The notes under the pieces are model-generated. The model made no database searches. It worked only from the letters and a program-made list of their open reading frames with translations, and was not told where the DNA came from. DNA of 64,000 nucleotides from an uncultured Coriobacteriaceae bacterium (GTDB lineage: Bacteria; Actinomycetota; Coriobacteriia; Coriobacteriales; Eggerthellaceae). Shown piece after piece: positions 34,327 through 44,169 of this stretch; the stretch's first letter is position 1; every line of letters starts with the position of its first letter. The stretch lies in assembly GCA_902768975.1 (NCBI GenBank), contig CACXMZ010000004.1:62001-126000 (forward strand), in the 5' to 3' direction. The position numbers and the translations under genes are program-made.

Positions 34327-35640
34327 ATGACTGAACAGCGCATTCTCCATGGCGCCGACATGCTCACCGAACGTGGTCGCGCCGAATGGGACGCGGCGGG
34401 CGTGCAGGTTTCGGCCCTGGTCGACAACCCCTACAAGAAGGACTTCCCGCTGCTGGCTACCAAGCCATCCCTGGCCTTCCTCGACAGTGCGGCAACCGCT
34501 CAGCGGCCAGCCGTGGTGCTGGACGCCCAGCGCAACTTCTATGAAAGCATGAACGCGAATGCCCTGCGTGGCTTGTACAAGCTTTCCGTGGAAGCAACGG
34601 AAGCCATCAATGCGTCTCGTGCCCACGTCGCGCGTTTCTTGGGCCTGACCGACGCCGACGCACGCGACATCATTTTCTGTCGCAACGCGTCTGAAGCGCT
34701 CAATATTGTGGCTTCGTCCTACGGCGGTTCGGTTCTGGCTGCGGGCGACGAAGTGTGCATCACCATCATGGAACACCACAGCAATCTTATTCCGTGGCAG
34801 CAGGTATGTGAACGTGCGGGCGCCAAGTTGGTGTATATGTACGTGGGTGAAGACGGCGTGCTGACCGAAGAAGAAATGCGTGCCAAGATTGGTCCGAAGA
34901 CCAAGGTCGTTTCGGCCGCCCATGTGTCGAACGTGCTGGGTGTTGAAAACGACATCAAGCTGCTGGCAAGTATTGCCCACGAATTCGGTGCTGTTATGGT
35001 GGTTGACGGTGCCCAGTCGGTGCCGCACCTGCAGGTGAATGTGCGCGACCTGGACGTGGACTTCTTTGCATTTTCGGCCCACAAGGCTTTCGGGCCTTTG
35101 GGCATTGGCGTGCTGTGGGGGCGCCACGAATTGCTGGAAGCCATGCCTCCCTTCCTGACCGGTGGCGAAATGATCGATTCGGTAACCGAACAGGCTGCCG
35201 TGTGGGCTCCAACACCTGAAAAGTTTGAAGCGGGCACCCAGGACGCAGCGGGCATTTTCGCCCTCGACGCGGCGCTTACCTACATGGAAGGGGTGGGCTA
35301 CGAAGCCATTCAAATGCGCGAGTCTGCCCTGGTGCATACTTGCATGCACCGCCTGGCCGACCTGGACTTTGTGCGCATTATTGGTCCTGCTGACCCAGCG
35401 CTTCACCATGGGGTAATTAGCTTTAACGTGTGCGGTATTCATCCGCATGACGTGTCGAGCATTTTGGACATGGACAACGTGGCCATCCGCGCGGGGCATC
35501 ATTGTGCTCAGCCGCTGCTGGCGCACTTGGGTATTGAAAGTTGTTGCCGTGCCAGCCTGGCGTTCTATAACGACAGTGCCGACATTGACAAGCTTATTAG
35601 TGGCTTGCAGCACGTGTGGTCCATGTTCCACGGAGATTAG
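34327..35640 (+). CDS. sufS: Cysteine desulfurase SufS
   Basis: 437 aa from the ATG at 34327 (CAGGAGGGTG upstream). Group II desulfurase that supplies sulfur from cysteine. PLP lysine in FFAFSAHKAFGPLGIGVLWG, the catalytic cysteine in IRAGHHCAQPLLAHLG, and a PLP-stacking site MEHHSNLIPWQ. The N-terminus has about 30 extra residues before the usual start region. A perfect 12-bp hairpin follows the stop by five bases. Confidence 0.95.
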   Translation: MTEQRILHGADMLTERGRAEWDAAGVQVSALVDNPYKKDFPLLATKPSLAFLDSAATAQRPAVVLDAQRNFYESMNANALRGLYKLSVEATEAINASRAHVARFLGLTDADARDIIFCRNASEALNIVASSYGGSVLAAGDEVCITIMEHHSNLIPWQQVCERAGAKLVYMYVGEDGVLTEEEMRAKIGPKTKVVSAAHVSNVLGVENDIKLLASIAHEFGAVMVVDGAQSVPHLQVNVRDLDVDFFAFSAHKAFGPLGIGVLWGRHELLEAMPPFLTGGEMIDSVTEQAAVWAPTPEKFEAGTQDAAGIFALDAALTYMEGVGYEAIQMRESALVHTCMHRLADLDFVRIIGPADPALHHGVISFNVCGIHPHDVSSILDMDNVAIRAGHHCAQPLLAHLGIESCCRASLAFYNDSADIDKLISGLQHVWSMFHGD

Positions 35641-35645
35641 ATTAG

Positions 35646-35672
35646 ATTCCGCTGTTCTGCGAACAGCGGAAT
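35646..35672. repeat. Stop-proximal hairpin, copy A
   Basis: Perfect 12-bp stem ATTCCGCTGTTC / GAACAGCGGAAT with a 3-base loop TGC, five bases after the sufS stop. No T-run follows, so it is not a standard terminator. Related hairpins follow other stop codons near 63325 and 63674. Confidence 0.8.
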
Positions 35673-35780
35673 TGCCGACGCTGCGAAACGCTTAGGAACC
35701 TCATCTTGCCCCTTGTTTCGCGCTCGGCATGACACGAAAGGTATTGGCTGTCGTTCGAACGAACGGTAAGAGAGGTAGCA

Positions 35781-36206
35781 ATGGGAGAAGGCATTTACAA
35801 CGCGGCGCTTATGGAACATAACGCGCACCCCGACTACAAATATGAAATGGAAAACCCCACACACACGCATGAAGGCGTGAACCCCAGCTGCGGCGACGAC
35901 ATTATTTTGTCGCTGCGCGTGGTGGACGGTATTGTGGAAGAAGCGGCGTTCACAGGGAGCGGTTGTGCGGTAAGCCAGGCGTCTGCCGACATTATGGCCG
36001 ACCTTATTACCGAAGAACCTGTGGAAGAAGTGAAGCGTCTGTGCGAACTCTTCCTGGCCATGATTCGTGGCGAAGCATGCGAAGAAGAACTGGAAGATTT
36101 GGGCGAAGCAGCCGAGCTGAAGTCTATCGCGCTTATGCCCGCTCGGGTAAAATGTGCGGAATTAGGTTGGCGTACTGCCTTGACAATAATCGAGGAAGAA
36201 CTGTAG
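35781..36206 (+). CDS. sufU: SufU-type Fe-S scaffold / sulfur-relay protein
   Basis: 141-aa IscU-like protein of the Gram-positive SufU class. The ligands are present: NPSCGDDI (Cys and Asp), GSGCAVSQASADIM (second Cys) and ARVKCAELGW (third Cys). SufU takes sulfur from SufS through a zinc site. The 140-bp gap to sufS carries the hairpin and a CGTTCGAACG palindrome at 35752-35761, which is not clearly a known operator. It lies eight bases before the regulator gene. Confidence 0.93.
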   Translation: MGEGIYNAALMEHNAHPDYKYEMENPTHTHEGVNPSCGDDIILSLRVVDGIVEEAAFTGSGCAVSQASADIMADLITEEPVEEVKRLCELFLAMIRGEACEEELEDLGEAAELKSIALMPARVKCAELGWRTALTIIEEEL

Positions 36207-36214
36207 GGGGCATC

Positions 36215-36598
36215 ATGGTTGCACACAAAGTAACTGAATCGCATGAAGACTACTTGGAAGCCATCGTCATGCTGGGTGGCACCGACAAGGTGTCCGTGCG
36301 CCCTGTAGACGTGGCTAATAAGCTGGGCGTTTCTAAGGCTTCGGTGAACAAGGCGGTTTCAGTGCTCAAGGAAGCCGGCATGCTCGACCAGCCCTACTAT
36401 GGCGACATCACGCTCACCAAAAAAGGCTACCAGTATGGCTGCGAAGTTTTCGAACGCCATAAGGTGCTTACTCGTTTCTTGAAGGCGATTGGCGTGGACG
36501 AAGAACGCGCCGACGAAGAAGCTTGCATGATAGAGCACGACATTTCCGAAGACACCTTCCAGAAATGGGCTGCCTACGTCGAAAAGAACAAGCTCTGA
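36215..36598 (+). CDS. DtxR/MntR-family metal-dependent repressor
   Basis: 127 aa from the ATG at 36215 (GGGGG at 36206-36210). N-terminal winged helix: ESHEDYLEAIVML, VRPVDVANKLGVSKASVNKA and ITLTKKGYQYGCEVFERHKV. The C-terminal metal-binding and dimer part has EEACMIEHDISEDTFQKW. At 127 aa it lacks the SH3-like domain of full DtxR/IdeR. Its position last in the suf operon suggests it senses Fe2+ (or Mn2+) to control Fe-S assembly, possibly through the palindrome at 30722-30745. Confidence 0.9.
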   Translation: MVAHKVTESHEDYLEAIVMLGGTDKVSVRPVDVANKLGVSKASVNKAVSVLKEAGMLDQPYYGDITLTKKGYQYGCEVFERHKVLTRFLKAIGVDEERADEEACMIEHDISEDTFQKWAAYVEKNKL

Positions 36599-36611
36599 TT
36601 AAAGTACGGGC

Positions 36612-37220
36612 TTAAAGTATCGAACTAAAGTCACTCAGGCCGCTCAAGTCACTTTCCAAAAGGTACCATTGGCCGTCAATCTTGACGGTGGTTACGTTTT
36701 GCGGCGCGGATCCTAAATAGTCAGAAAGCGAAATGCTCTGCCCGAGGAATTCGAACTGGCCCGAAAGGTCAACCGTTACCATGGCGGCTTCTTGGAAGCT
36801 GTCGCCAAAGCCAGGAATGCGCCCGTTCCATTCGTTTTTCAAGCCCGCGAGGCCGTCTTCGCTGTAGTACGACACATCCTTGGTTTCGACGCTAATAAGC
36901 TTGAGGACATTGCGCGGGCTGATGCCAAATATTTTCGTTTGTTCTTCGAGTTCAGCCACCGAATTGTTCAAGTGGGCGACAAGATCTTCGCGGGTCGAAT
37001 AGCCTGCGCGGTTAATGCCGTACTCGAGCATTTGGGGCGGCAAGCTGTCGAGCATGCGGTCGAAGTCCAAGTCGAGTGCCGCTGCGGCCGCATTATCCAC
37101 GGCGCTCGTGGGGCTGCTTGTAGGACCAGGCTGCAGGTAGCCGCGCAGCATGGTAAAGGCAAAGAGCCCTGCTGCGGCGAGGGCAAGAACAATAAGGATG
37201 GTGACCAATGCCTTTTTCAT
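36612..37220 (-). CDS. Membrane-anchored extracytoplasmic protein, unknown
   Basis: 202 aa from the ATG at 37220 (GGAGT upstream). The N-terminus KKALVTILIVLALAAAGLFA is a signal anchor. A Pro/Ser-rich linker is followed by a folded domain of about 165 residues ending in VTTVKIDGQWYLLESDL. The layout (Ala-rich linker, helical first half, beta-rich end with a GQWYL motif) resembles Gram-positive DUF4878/DUF5105-type extracytoplasmic domains, but I cannot name the family. It is convergent with dtxR, 13 bp apart. Confidence 0.65.
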   Translation of the reverse strand: MKKALVTILIVLALAAAGLFAFTMLRGYLQPGPTSSPTSAVDNAAAAALDLDFDRMLDSLPPQMLEYGINRAGYSTREDLVAHLNNSVAELEEQTKIFGISPRNVLKLISVETKDVSYYSEDGLAGLKNEWNGRIPGFGDSFQEAAMVTVDLSGQFEFLGQSISLSDYLGSAPQNVTTVKIDGQWYLLESDLSGLSDFSSIL

Positions 37221-37273
37221 GCGTACTCCTTCGCGTGTGTACCCATGCATTATATATGTAGGGCTTTTCTCCT

Positions 37274-37321
37274 TGGGTTTTGCTACCAACTTGTAGTATG
37301 ATTATACAAACATTTGTTTGT
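37274..37321 (+). promoter_or_regulatory. ruvCAB promoter with LexA-like box
   Basis: TTGGGT (37274-37279), 17-bp spacer, TATGAT (37297-37302). Right after it the perfect inverted repeat ACAAAC-ATTT-GTTTGT (37306-37321) covers the predicted transcription start. The core CAAACATTTGTTTG differs from the Gram-positive LexA consensus CGAACATATGTTCG at only three of 14 positions. Confidence 0.55.
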
Positions 37322-37343
37322 GAAAGTTCGTAGTAGGGAAAAC

Positions 37344-37847
37344 GTGGCAGAACAACGCATCATACTCGGCATCGATCCAGGTTTAGCGCACACCGGCTGG
37401 GGTGTGGTGCAGCAGGCGGGCAGCCAGCTGTCGTGCATGGCTTATGGCTGTGTCGCCACGCCATCGCGGAACAGCCTACCCGTACGCTTGGCGAAAATCA
37501 ATGAACAGATTGCTGCGGTTATCGCTAAGTATGCCCCTACGGCCGTGGGCATCGAAAGCGTATGGTTTGGCGAAAATACCTCGAGCGCCTTTGCGACAGG
37601 TCAAGCACGCGGGGCAGCTCTGGTTGCTTGCGCCGGTTTGGAAATGGCGGAATTTACGCCACGCCAGATCAAGCTCGCCATCGTGGGAACGGGTACGGCT
37701 GAAAAAGACCAGGTGCAGTTTATGGTACAGAAATTACTTAAACTGCCCGCATTGCCCGAACCAGACCATGCGGCAGACGCACTCGCGGCCGCTATCTGCT
37801 TCACGTCGCAAAATGCCTTGTCTCAATTGGGGGCGGCTCAAAAATGA
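37344..37847 (+). CDS. ruvC: Holliday junction resolvase RuvC
   Basis: 167 aa from the GTG at 37344 (TAGGGA upstream), the usual RuvC length; a TTG at 37314 in the promoter palindrome is rejected as start. Catalytic acids are visible: Asp in LGIDPGLAHTGWGVV, Glu in GIESVWFGENTSSAFATGQA, and the C-terminal pair in EPDHAADALAAAICF. It cuts Holliday junctions and acts with RuvAB encoded downstream. Confidence 0.95.
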   Translation: MAEQRIILGIDPGLAHTGWGVVQQAGSQLSCMAYGCVATPSRNSLPVRLAKINEQIAAVIAKYAPTAVGIESVWFGENTSSAFATGQARGAALVACAGLEMAEFTPRQIKLAIVGTGTAEKDQVQFMVQKLLKLPALPEPDHAADALAAAICFTSQNALSQLGAAQK

Positions 37848-37919
37848 AACAGAGCAAAATTGAAACCGCTCAAGCTGCCATGCTTATTCATATAATGGAA
37901 GCATGCTGAAAGGAAACGC

Positions 37920-38492
37920 ATGATTGCATTCATTAAAGGAACGCTCGCCCATAAAGGCTTGGACTCTGCCATTGTTGAAGCGAACGGCGTGGGCTATGCG
38001 CTTGGCATGTCAAGCACTGCTTTGGCCACGTTGCCCGAAGTGGGGCAGGAAACCACCGTGTTTACGCACATACAAGCAAGTGACGCAGGCGTGGCGCTCT
38101 ACGGTTTTGCAACGCAGGAAGAAAAAGACATGTTCGAACAGCTCATTAGCGTTTCTAGCGTGGGTCCAAAAATGGCATTGGCGGCCCTTTCTACCTTTGC
38201 ACCGGCAGCCCTTTCGTCTGCTATTATGGCAACAGACGTGGACGCTATTTCGCGCATTCCTGGCATCGGGAAGAAGAAGGCAAGCCGCATTGTGCTGGAA
38301 CTGCAGGGTACGCTTGCCAAGGCTGCCGAAGGGGGTACCGCGGCGGCGGGTGGCGTGCTTGCCCAGGTAACGGAAGACTTGCTTGCCATGGGCTTTACGT
38401 CGGCCGAAGCGGACTTGGCGCTCAAGGGTGCACCTGAAAGTGCGGCGGAAGCGGAACTATTGCAATATGCGCTTAAGCGATTGGGGCAGTAA
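37920..38492 (+). CDS. ruvA: Holliday junction branch migration protein RuvA
   Basis: 190 aa. MIAFIKGTLAHKG at the N-terminus, SVGPKMALAALSTF and ISRIPGIGKKKASRIVLEL (helix-hairpin-helix) bind the DNA junction; the C-terminal domain III that contacts RuvB (LLAMGFTSAEADLAL) is present. TATAAT at 37892-37897 and AAAGGAAAC suggest an extra promoter in addition to readthrough from ruvC. The stop is directly followed by the ruvB TTG. Confidence 0.95.
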   Translation: MIAFIKGTLAHKGLDSAIVEANGVGYALGMSSTALATLPEVGQETTVFTHIQASDAGVALYGFATQEEKDMFEQLISVSSVGPKMALAALSTFAPAALSSAIMATDVDAISRIPGIGKKKASRIVLELQGTLAKAAEGGTAAAGGVLAQVTEDLLAMGFTSAEADLALKGAPESAAEAELLQYALKRLGQ

Positions 38493-39587
38493 TTGACTCA
38501 TGAAGTTGAAATAGAAGGCCTGGTGTACGACGCAGGGCAGGCCGCCGAAGCAGGCGAGTCTGCGGCTGCTGGTATGGGTGCTGCAACGGGTGAACGCATT
38601 ACTTCGGCCGAACTTGCCGAAGAAGACTTGGCGCTCGACCGGAGTCTGCGTCCCAAAATGCTGGCCGACTATATTGGCCAGCAGAGGGTGAAGGACTCGC
38701 TGCGCATTCTTATTGAAGCCGCCCAGCAACGTGGCGACGCGGTGGACCATATTCTGTTTTCGGGCCCTCCGGGCTTGGGCAAGACCACGCTTGCTTCGGT
38801 GGTTGCCAACGAAATGGGTGCCCATATTCGCACCACCAGTGGTCCCGCCATTGAACGCACGGGCGACTTGGCTGCCATCCTTACGAACCTTGAACCGGGT
38901 GACGTGCTGTTTATCGACGAAATCCATCGCATGAACCGCATGGTGGAAGAAGTGCTTTACCCCGCACTGGAAGACTTCGCGCTCGACATCGTGGTGGGCA
39001 AGGGCCCCGCCGCGCGTTCCATTCGCCTGGACCTGCCCCCCTTTACTTTGATTGGCGCCACTACACGCACGGGTTTGCTGACGGGCCCCTTGCGCGACCG
39101 TTTTGGTGCGTCCTTTAGGCTGGACTATTACGAGCCGGAAGAACTAGCGCACATTGTGCAGCGTTCGGCTTCTATCTTGGACGTTTCGGTGGACGAAGAA
39201 GGTGCCCTCGAAATTGCGCGCCGCAGCCGTGGCACGCCGCGCTTGGCAAACCGCCTGCTCAAGCGCGTGCGCGACTGGGCACAGGTGGAAGGCCAGGGTG
39301 CTATCGACGAAGACACGGCGGCCCAGGCACTAGCTTTCTTCGAAGTAGACACGCTTGGCCTGGACGCGGTAGACAATCGCATTTTGGACTTGTTGTGCAA
39401 CCAATTCGGCGGCAGGCCGGTTGGCCTAACCACGCTGGCTGCGGCTCTTTCCGAAGACACGGATTCGCTCGAAGACGTCTACGAGCCTTACCTTATGCAG
39501 CAGGGCCTCTTGCTGCGTACGCCCAAGGGCCGCCAGGCGACGGCGAAAGCTTACGAGCATTTGGGGCAGGTGCCTCCGCAAGAGTAG
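38493..39587 (+). CDS. ruvB: Holliday junction helicase RuvB
   Basis: 364 aa starting at the TTG at 38493, immediately after ruvA. AAA+ motor: Walker [21 protein letters not shown], Walker [13 protein letters not shown], arginine-finger region [16 protein letters not shown], and a C-terminal winged helix ending [20 protein letters not shown]. The N-terminal ~48 residues before the [15 protein letters not shown] start of the family are an Ala/Glu-rich extension. Rare TTG initiation may keep RuvB level tied to RuvA. Confidence 0.95.
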   Translation: MTHEVEIEGLVYDAGQAAEAGESAAAGMGAATGERITSAELAEEDLALDRSLRPKMLADYIGQQRVKDSLRILIEAAQQRGDAVDHILFSGPPGLGKTTLASVVANEMGAHIRTTSGPAIERTGDLAAILTNLEPGDVLFIDEIHRMNRMVEEVLYPALEDFALDIVVGKGPAARSIRLDLPPFTLIGATTRTGLLTGPLRDRFGASFRLDYYEPEELAHIVQRSASILDVSVDEEGALEIARRSRGTPRLANRLLKRVRDWAQVEGQGAIDEDTAAQALAFFEVDTLGLDAVDNRILDLLCNQFGGRPVGLTTLAAALSEDTDSLEDVYEPYLMQQGLLLRTPKGRQATAKAYEHLGQVPPQE

Positions 39588-39632
39588 TTCTAGCCTATTT
39601 CGCGGCGTATAACCCGACCGAGGAGTTTAATA

Positions 39633-40085
39633 ATGTTTGAGCACGACTACCTCATGCGCATGTTCTTCCAATTGTTCGACGCTATTCAGCGCAGCTTGCG
39701 TCTTTCTCGTGGTGACAACCCGGACCCTCAGGCACAGGCACGTCTGCTTGAAGACGCCATTGGAGTGGCAACGGAGCTGGACGGCGGAGTGCTGCTTTCG
39801 CTTTCGCCCGACAGCATTGCCAGCATCATGGAAGTTTCTGGCACCGACCCGCGCGTGGCGGAATACGTTGCCCGCACCATGTACTTAATTTCGGGCTACT
39901 TGGCCGAAGCGGGCAAGACCGACCTTGCCACCTTGCGCGCCGAACAAGCCCTGGCATTGGCAGACCATTATGGCTTTAGCTTGGACGAAGACCTTGGGCC
40001 TGAGGCGGCTATGGAAGCTTTCCTCGAGCACGAACAAACCGACGGTATTCTTTCCATTTCTCCTGGTAAGGACGATGCTCATTAA
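39633..40085 (+). CDS. Helical protein, possibly DUF6483-like
   Basis: 150 aa, predicted all-helical, with a TPR-like second half. N-terminal HDYLMRMFFQLFDAIQRSLR resembles a domain of unknown function (DUF6483-like) found in Firmicutes and Actinobacteria; this match is from memory and weak. No signal or membrane span. GAGGAG lies seven bases before the ATG. Its last bases form one arm of a 20-bp inverted repeat whose other arm is the end of queHA. Confidence 0.6.
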   Translation: MFEHDYLMRMFFQLFDAIQRSLRLSRGDNPDPQAQARLLEDAIGVATELDGGVLLSLSPDSIASIMEVSGTDPRVAEYVARTMYLISGYLAEAGKTDLATLRAEQALALADHYGFSLDEDLGPEAAMEAFLEHEQTDGILSISPGKDDAH

Positions 40086-40251
40086 GGGCTAATCGCGACC
40101 GCTTCTGCTGTTCGTGCAAACAATTCACTGGATTGTTTGCACTCATGCGCTCTCGCTTGACGCTCGTCAACTTTTAAAGTGCAATTTTCGGCAACAGCGA
40201 AAATTGCGAAGTTTGAACTCACGACATCGCTTTAGCCCTTAATGAGCATCG
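40073..40251. repeat. Long inverted repeat with nested hairpins between convergent genes
   Basis: CGATGCTCATTAAGGGCTAA at 40073-40092 has an exact 20-bp reverse complement at 40232-40251. Inside are two perfect hairpins: GTGCAAACAAT / ATTGTTTGCAC (40114-40124 and 40132-40142, 7-base loop) and GCAATTTTCG / CGAAAATTGC (40181-40190 and 40198-40207). The arms overlap the stop codons of both convergent genes, so either mRNA would fold into the structure. Confidence 0.85.
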
Positions 40252-41923
40252 CATCGCCAAAACTTAAAAACCTGTACTCATGTGCGAGGGCGTGTTGGTA
40301 GGCTGCCATAACGTGGTCACGGGTGCTGAATGCCGAAACTAACATCATGAGTGTCGAGCGCGGCACATGGAAGTTCGTGATTATCCCATCCACCACATGG
40401 AATTCGCTTCCCGGCGTGAGGAAGAGGTTCGTGCTGGCATTGTCGCGTGCGATCAGCTTGCCCTGCGCCACATCCCAGGCAGACTCCAGGCTGCGCACAC
40501 TCGTGGTGCCTACGGCAATGACGCGCTTGCCCGAAGCATGGGCGGCATTACAAGCATCCACCACGTCCTGCGGCACGCTATAGGTTTCGGTATGCATGGC
40601 ATGGTCGGCGGGGCAGTCTTCTTCCACAATGCGGAAGGTATCTATGCCTACCTGCAACTCAACCGTCTTCCATACCACACCAGCATCTTGTAGCCGGGCA
40701 ATAAGCTCGGGCGTGAAGTGGAGGCCAGCCGTGGGTGCCGCAGCGCTCGTTTCGCGCTGGGCGTAGACCGTCTGGTACATTTCTTCGTCGCCCGCGTAGT
40801 CGTGAATATAGGGCGGCAGCGGCGTGTGGCCAACGGCATGCATGGCTTCGTCGAGGCCGGCAAGCGGGGTGGTCAGGCGCACGATGCGCTCACCCTTGCC
40901 TTCTTCGGCAAAGTCCAGCACTTCCGCTGAAAGAATGGGCTCTTCACCGTTGTTTGCCGTGTCACCTGCACCCGAAGCAAAGAAGTCGACAATGGCACCT
41001 GGCTTCAGGCGTTTGCCAGGACGCACGAGTGCTTCCCAAACGGCTGAGTGGGCGGTATGGGCTTCGCGGCCCAATACTTCACGGAGCAAGAATACTTCGG
41101 CGGCACCACCGGTTTCACGCTTTGCCCCCAGCAAGCGCGCAGGGAGCACGCGTGTCTCGTTGGCAACGAGTACATCCCCGGGCTCCAGGTAGTCCACGAT
41201 GTCGCGGAAGATCTTGTCCTCAAGCGCACCCGTCGCGCGGTCCATAACTAACAGCTTGCATTCGTCGCGCACCGGCCAGGGTTCCTGGGCTATAGCAGCT
41301 TCGGGCAAGTCGTAGTCGAAGTCGGCCGTCTTCAGCTTGCGGCGCTTTTTTAAAACCGTCCGTTCTACCTTGCGCTCGGCGCGTTCCGCGTCTGCCTCTG
41401 CTTTTGAATACAAGCACCCGCAGTAGTTTTGGCGATACATGCCCAACTCGCGGCTGCGTGTGGTGGCAGTGGGGTAGTAGGGGCGAAAGTCTTCCCAAAT
41501 GCACGCCAGCCCATGGCGCGCTGCAGCTGCCCCCAGTTCTTCGTGGCACACTTCAGAAAGCTGGTAGGGCGAAACCGCCAGCGTAGTGGAAAGGGCCTCG
41601 AAGCCATGTTCGGCACCCCAGGCCGCAGCCGCTTCAAGGCGTTGCGCATAGCAGGCCCGGCAGCGGTCTTCGCGCGGCCCACCCGCTGCTTCCACGGCAC
41701 CCGCCGTTGCCTTCCAGCCTTCCAGGTCGTAGGGAAGGTCGACCACGGGAATGCCTTCTTCAGCTGCCCATGTGCGCAAGGTGTCTAGGCGCAGGTCGTA
41801 TTCTTCACGTGGTTGAATGTTGGCATTCGCAAAGCAAATGCTTATGTCGTGGCCCGCTTCTTGGAGCAGGCGCACGGGTTCCAGCGAGCAGGGCCCGCAA
41901 CAGGCATGTAAAAGCAATTTCAT
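40232..41923 (-). CDS. QueH-QueA fusion (epoxyqueuosine reductase and tRNA ribosyltransferase-isomerase)
   Basis: 563 aa. Residues 1 to about 190 are QueH: LLLHACCGPCSLEPVRLLQE, EDRCRACYAQRLEAAAAWG and RQNYCGCLYSK supply the cysteines for the Fe-S cluster and metal. From about 195 a complete QueA follows: FDYDLPEAAIAQEPWPVRDE, VLVANETRVLPARLLG, APTAGLHFTPELI and VVDGIITNFHVPRSTLMMLV. QueA makes epoxyqueuosine in tRNA from SAM; QueH reduces it to queuosine. The fusion is in one unbroken frame. A TACCAT -10 six bases before the ATG suggests a leaderless mRNA. tgt lies nearby. Confidence 0.93.
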   Translation of the reverse strand: MKLLLHACCGPCSLEPVRLLQEAGHDISICFANANIQPREEYDLRLDTLRTWAAEEGIPVVDLPYDLEGWKATAGAVEAAGGPREDRCRACYAQRLEAAAAWGAEHGFEALSTTLAVSPYQLSEVCHEELGAAAARHGLACIWEDFRPYYPTATTRSRELGMYRQNYCGCLYSKAEADAERAERKVERTVLKKRRKLKTADFDYDLPEAAIAQEPWPVRDECKLLVMDRATGALEDKIFRDIVDYLEPGDVLVANETRVLPARLLGAKRETGGAAEVFLLREVLGREAHTAHSAVWEALVRPGKRLKPGAIVDFFASGAGDTANNGEEPILSAEVLDFAEEGKGERIVRLTTPLAGLDEAMHAVGHTPLPPYIHDYAGDEEMYQTVYAQRETSAAAPTAGLHFTPELIARLQDAGVVWKTVELQVGIDTFRIVEEDCPADHAMHTETYSVPQDVVDACNAAHASGKRVIAVGTTSVRSLESAWDVAQGKLIARDNASTNLFLTPGSEFHVVDGIITNFHVPRSTLMMLVSAFSTRDHVMAAYQHALAHEYRFLSFGDAMLIKG

Positions 41924-41935
41924 AGGGCTATGGTA
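41924..41935 (-). promoter_or_regulatory. -10 element for leaderless queHA mRNA
   Basis: TACCAT on the minus strand (41935-41930) is followed by six bases and the ATG at 41923. No Shine-Dalgarno is present. The distance fits transcription starting at the start codon. Confidence 0.45.
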
Positions 41936-41967
41936 TCACGCTACACAGCGCGCGGTGTGCTGTGCAC

Positions 41968-42780
41968 TTATTCTTCGCTGCCAATGCGTAGTTCGTCGGC
42001 GCGGTCACGCCAGCCGAGAGCATGGGTGCTCGTGCAGGGCGGCAAGCTTTCAACCCAGGTGGCAAATTCTTCCATGCTGCCGTGCTTGACTTCGTCGACG
42101 TCGAAGAAATTGTCGTTGATTAAATAGTCAGTTATAAGGTAGGCGTCCATGTCCAGCTTCATGCAGTCCAAGTCGTCTTCGGTGTTGTTGCCCACCATCA
42201 AAATGCGTTCGGATGGCACGTCGGCCAGCGCAATATTTTCTTCGTAGTAAGCCAGGTGCGGCTTGACCGCCGTGGAGTTGTCGAAGGTGGTTACGCGGTC
42301 AAACATAGTAATGTCGCAGTTGGCCCACTTCATGCGCCATTCGATTGCCCGGTAGGGGAACATGGGCATGGTGGTTAAGTAGAGCGGGTAGCCTTTTTGC
42401 GCGAGCGTAGCAAGCGCACGGGCCGAAGCGGGGTTGGGCACGACGCCTTCGCCCGCTTTGTTGAATTCGTGTTCGTAAAACTCTTCGAAGAAGTGGCGCA
42501 TGGCGTCCTTTTGCTGCTGGCTGGGCTCTTCGCCACCATAGAGTTCGTCAAAGAATACGCGCCAAAAAGCCGTTTCATTTGTTTCCGTGGTGGGGTGGTC
42601 GTACATGCTAAAGATACCCGTATTGAGCGCCTCGCGGAAATGGTGCGGGTCCCAGCCTTCACGGGCACAGGCTGCCTGCATAAGTTCATAATAGGGCAGC
42701 AGAAAGTCCTTCACTTCAAGGGGCAGCAAGGTGCCGTCCATGTCGAAGAAGATTACGTCGTATGGTGCTTGGTTACTCAT
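41968..42780 (-). CDS. HAD-superfamily hydrolase
   Basis: 270 aa from the ATG at 42780. HAD motif I IFFDMDGTLLPLEVK (two catalytic Asp), motif II threonine in YPLYLTTMPMFP, motif III lysine in STAVKPHLAYYEE, and motif IV MVGNNTEDDLDCMKL. The cap domain inserted after motif I is helical. It is a phosphatase-type HAD; the substrate is unknown. It sits between queHA and tgt, divergent from tgt with 34 bp between the start codons. Confidence 0.88.
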   Translation of the reverse strand: MSNQAPYDVIFFDMDGTLLPLEVKDFLLPYYELMQAACAREGWDPHHFREALNTGIFSMYDHPTTETNETAFWRVFFDELYGGEEPSQQQKDAMRHFFEEFYEHEFNKAGEGVVPNPASARALATLAQKGYPLYLTTMPMFPYRAIEWRMKWANCDITMFDRVTTFDNSTAVKPHLAYYEENIALADVPSERILMVGNNTEDDLDCMKLDMDAYLITDYLINDNFFDVDEVKHGSMEEFATWVESLPPCTSTHALGWRDRADELRIGSEE

Positions 42781-43999
<1,219 letters not shown>

Positions 44000-44169
44000 A
44001 GCGGGTTTTACGTTACATTTTGTGTAGTCACTCAATATCACACACCCGTATTCCTGTCCTCATACTATAATTTGAAAGTTCGTGTTTTACAGCGGCGTTA
44101 TAGCGTGGCTGTGTAGTATAAAAGGCGCGCTAACTGAGTGAGTAGCGCACGAAAAGAAGGAAAAGAGTA

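Noticed and set aside
34228-35631. Long minus-strand frame across sufS
   Set aside because: Antisense shadow of sufS with His-rich composition and no recognisable family.
35752-35761. CGTTCGAACG palindrome before sufU as a LexA or other operator
   Set aside because: A 10-bp palindrome of common bases with no promoter alignment; evidence too thin.
37314-37343. TTG at 37314 as the ruvC start
   Set aside because: It falls inside the promoter palindrome and would add ten residues not found in RuvC; the GTG at 37344 gives the normal length.
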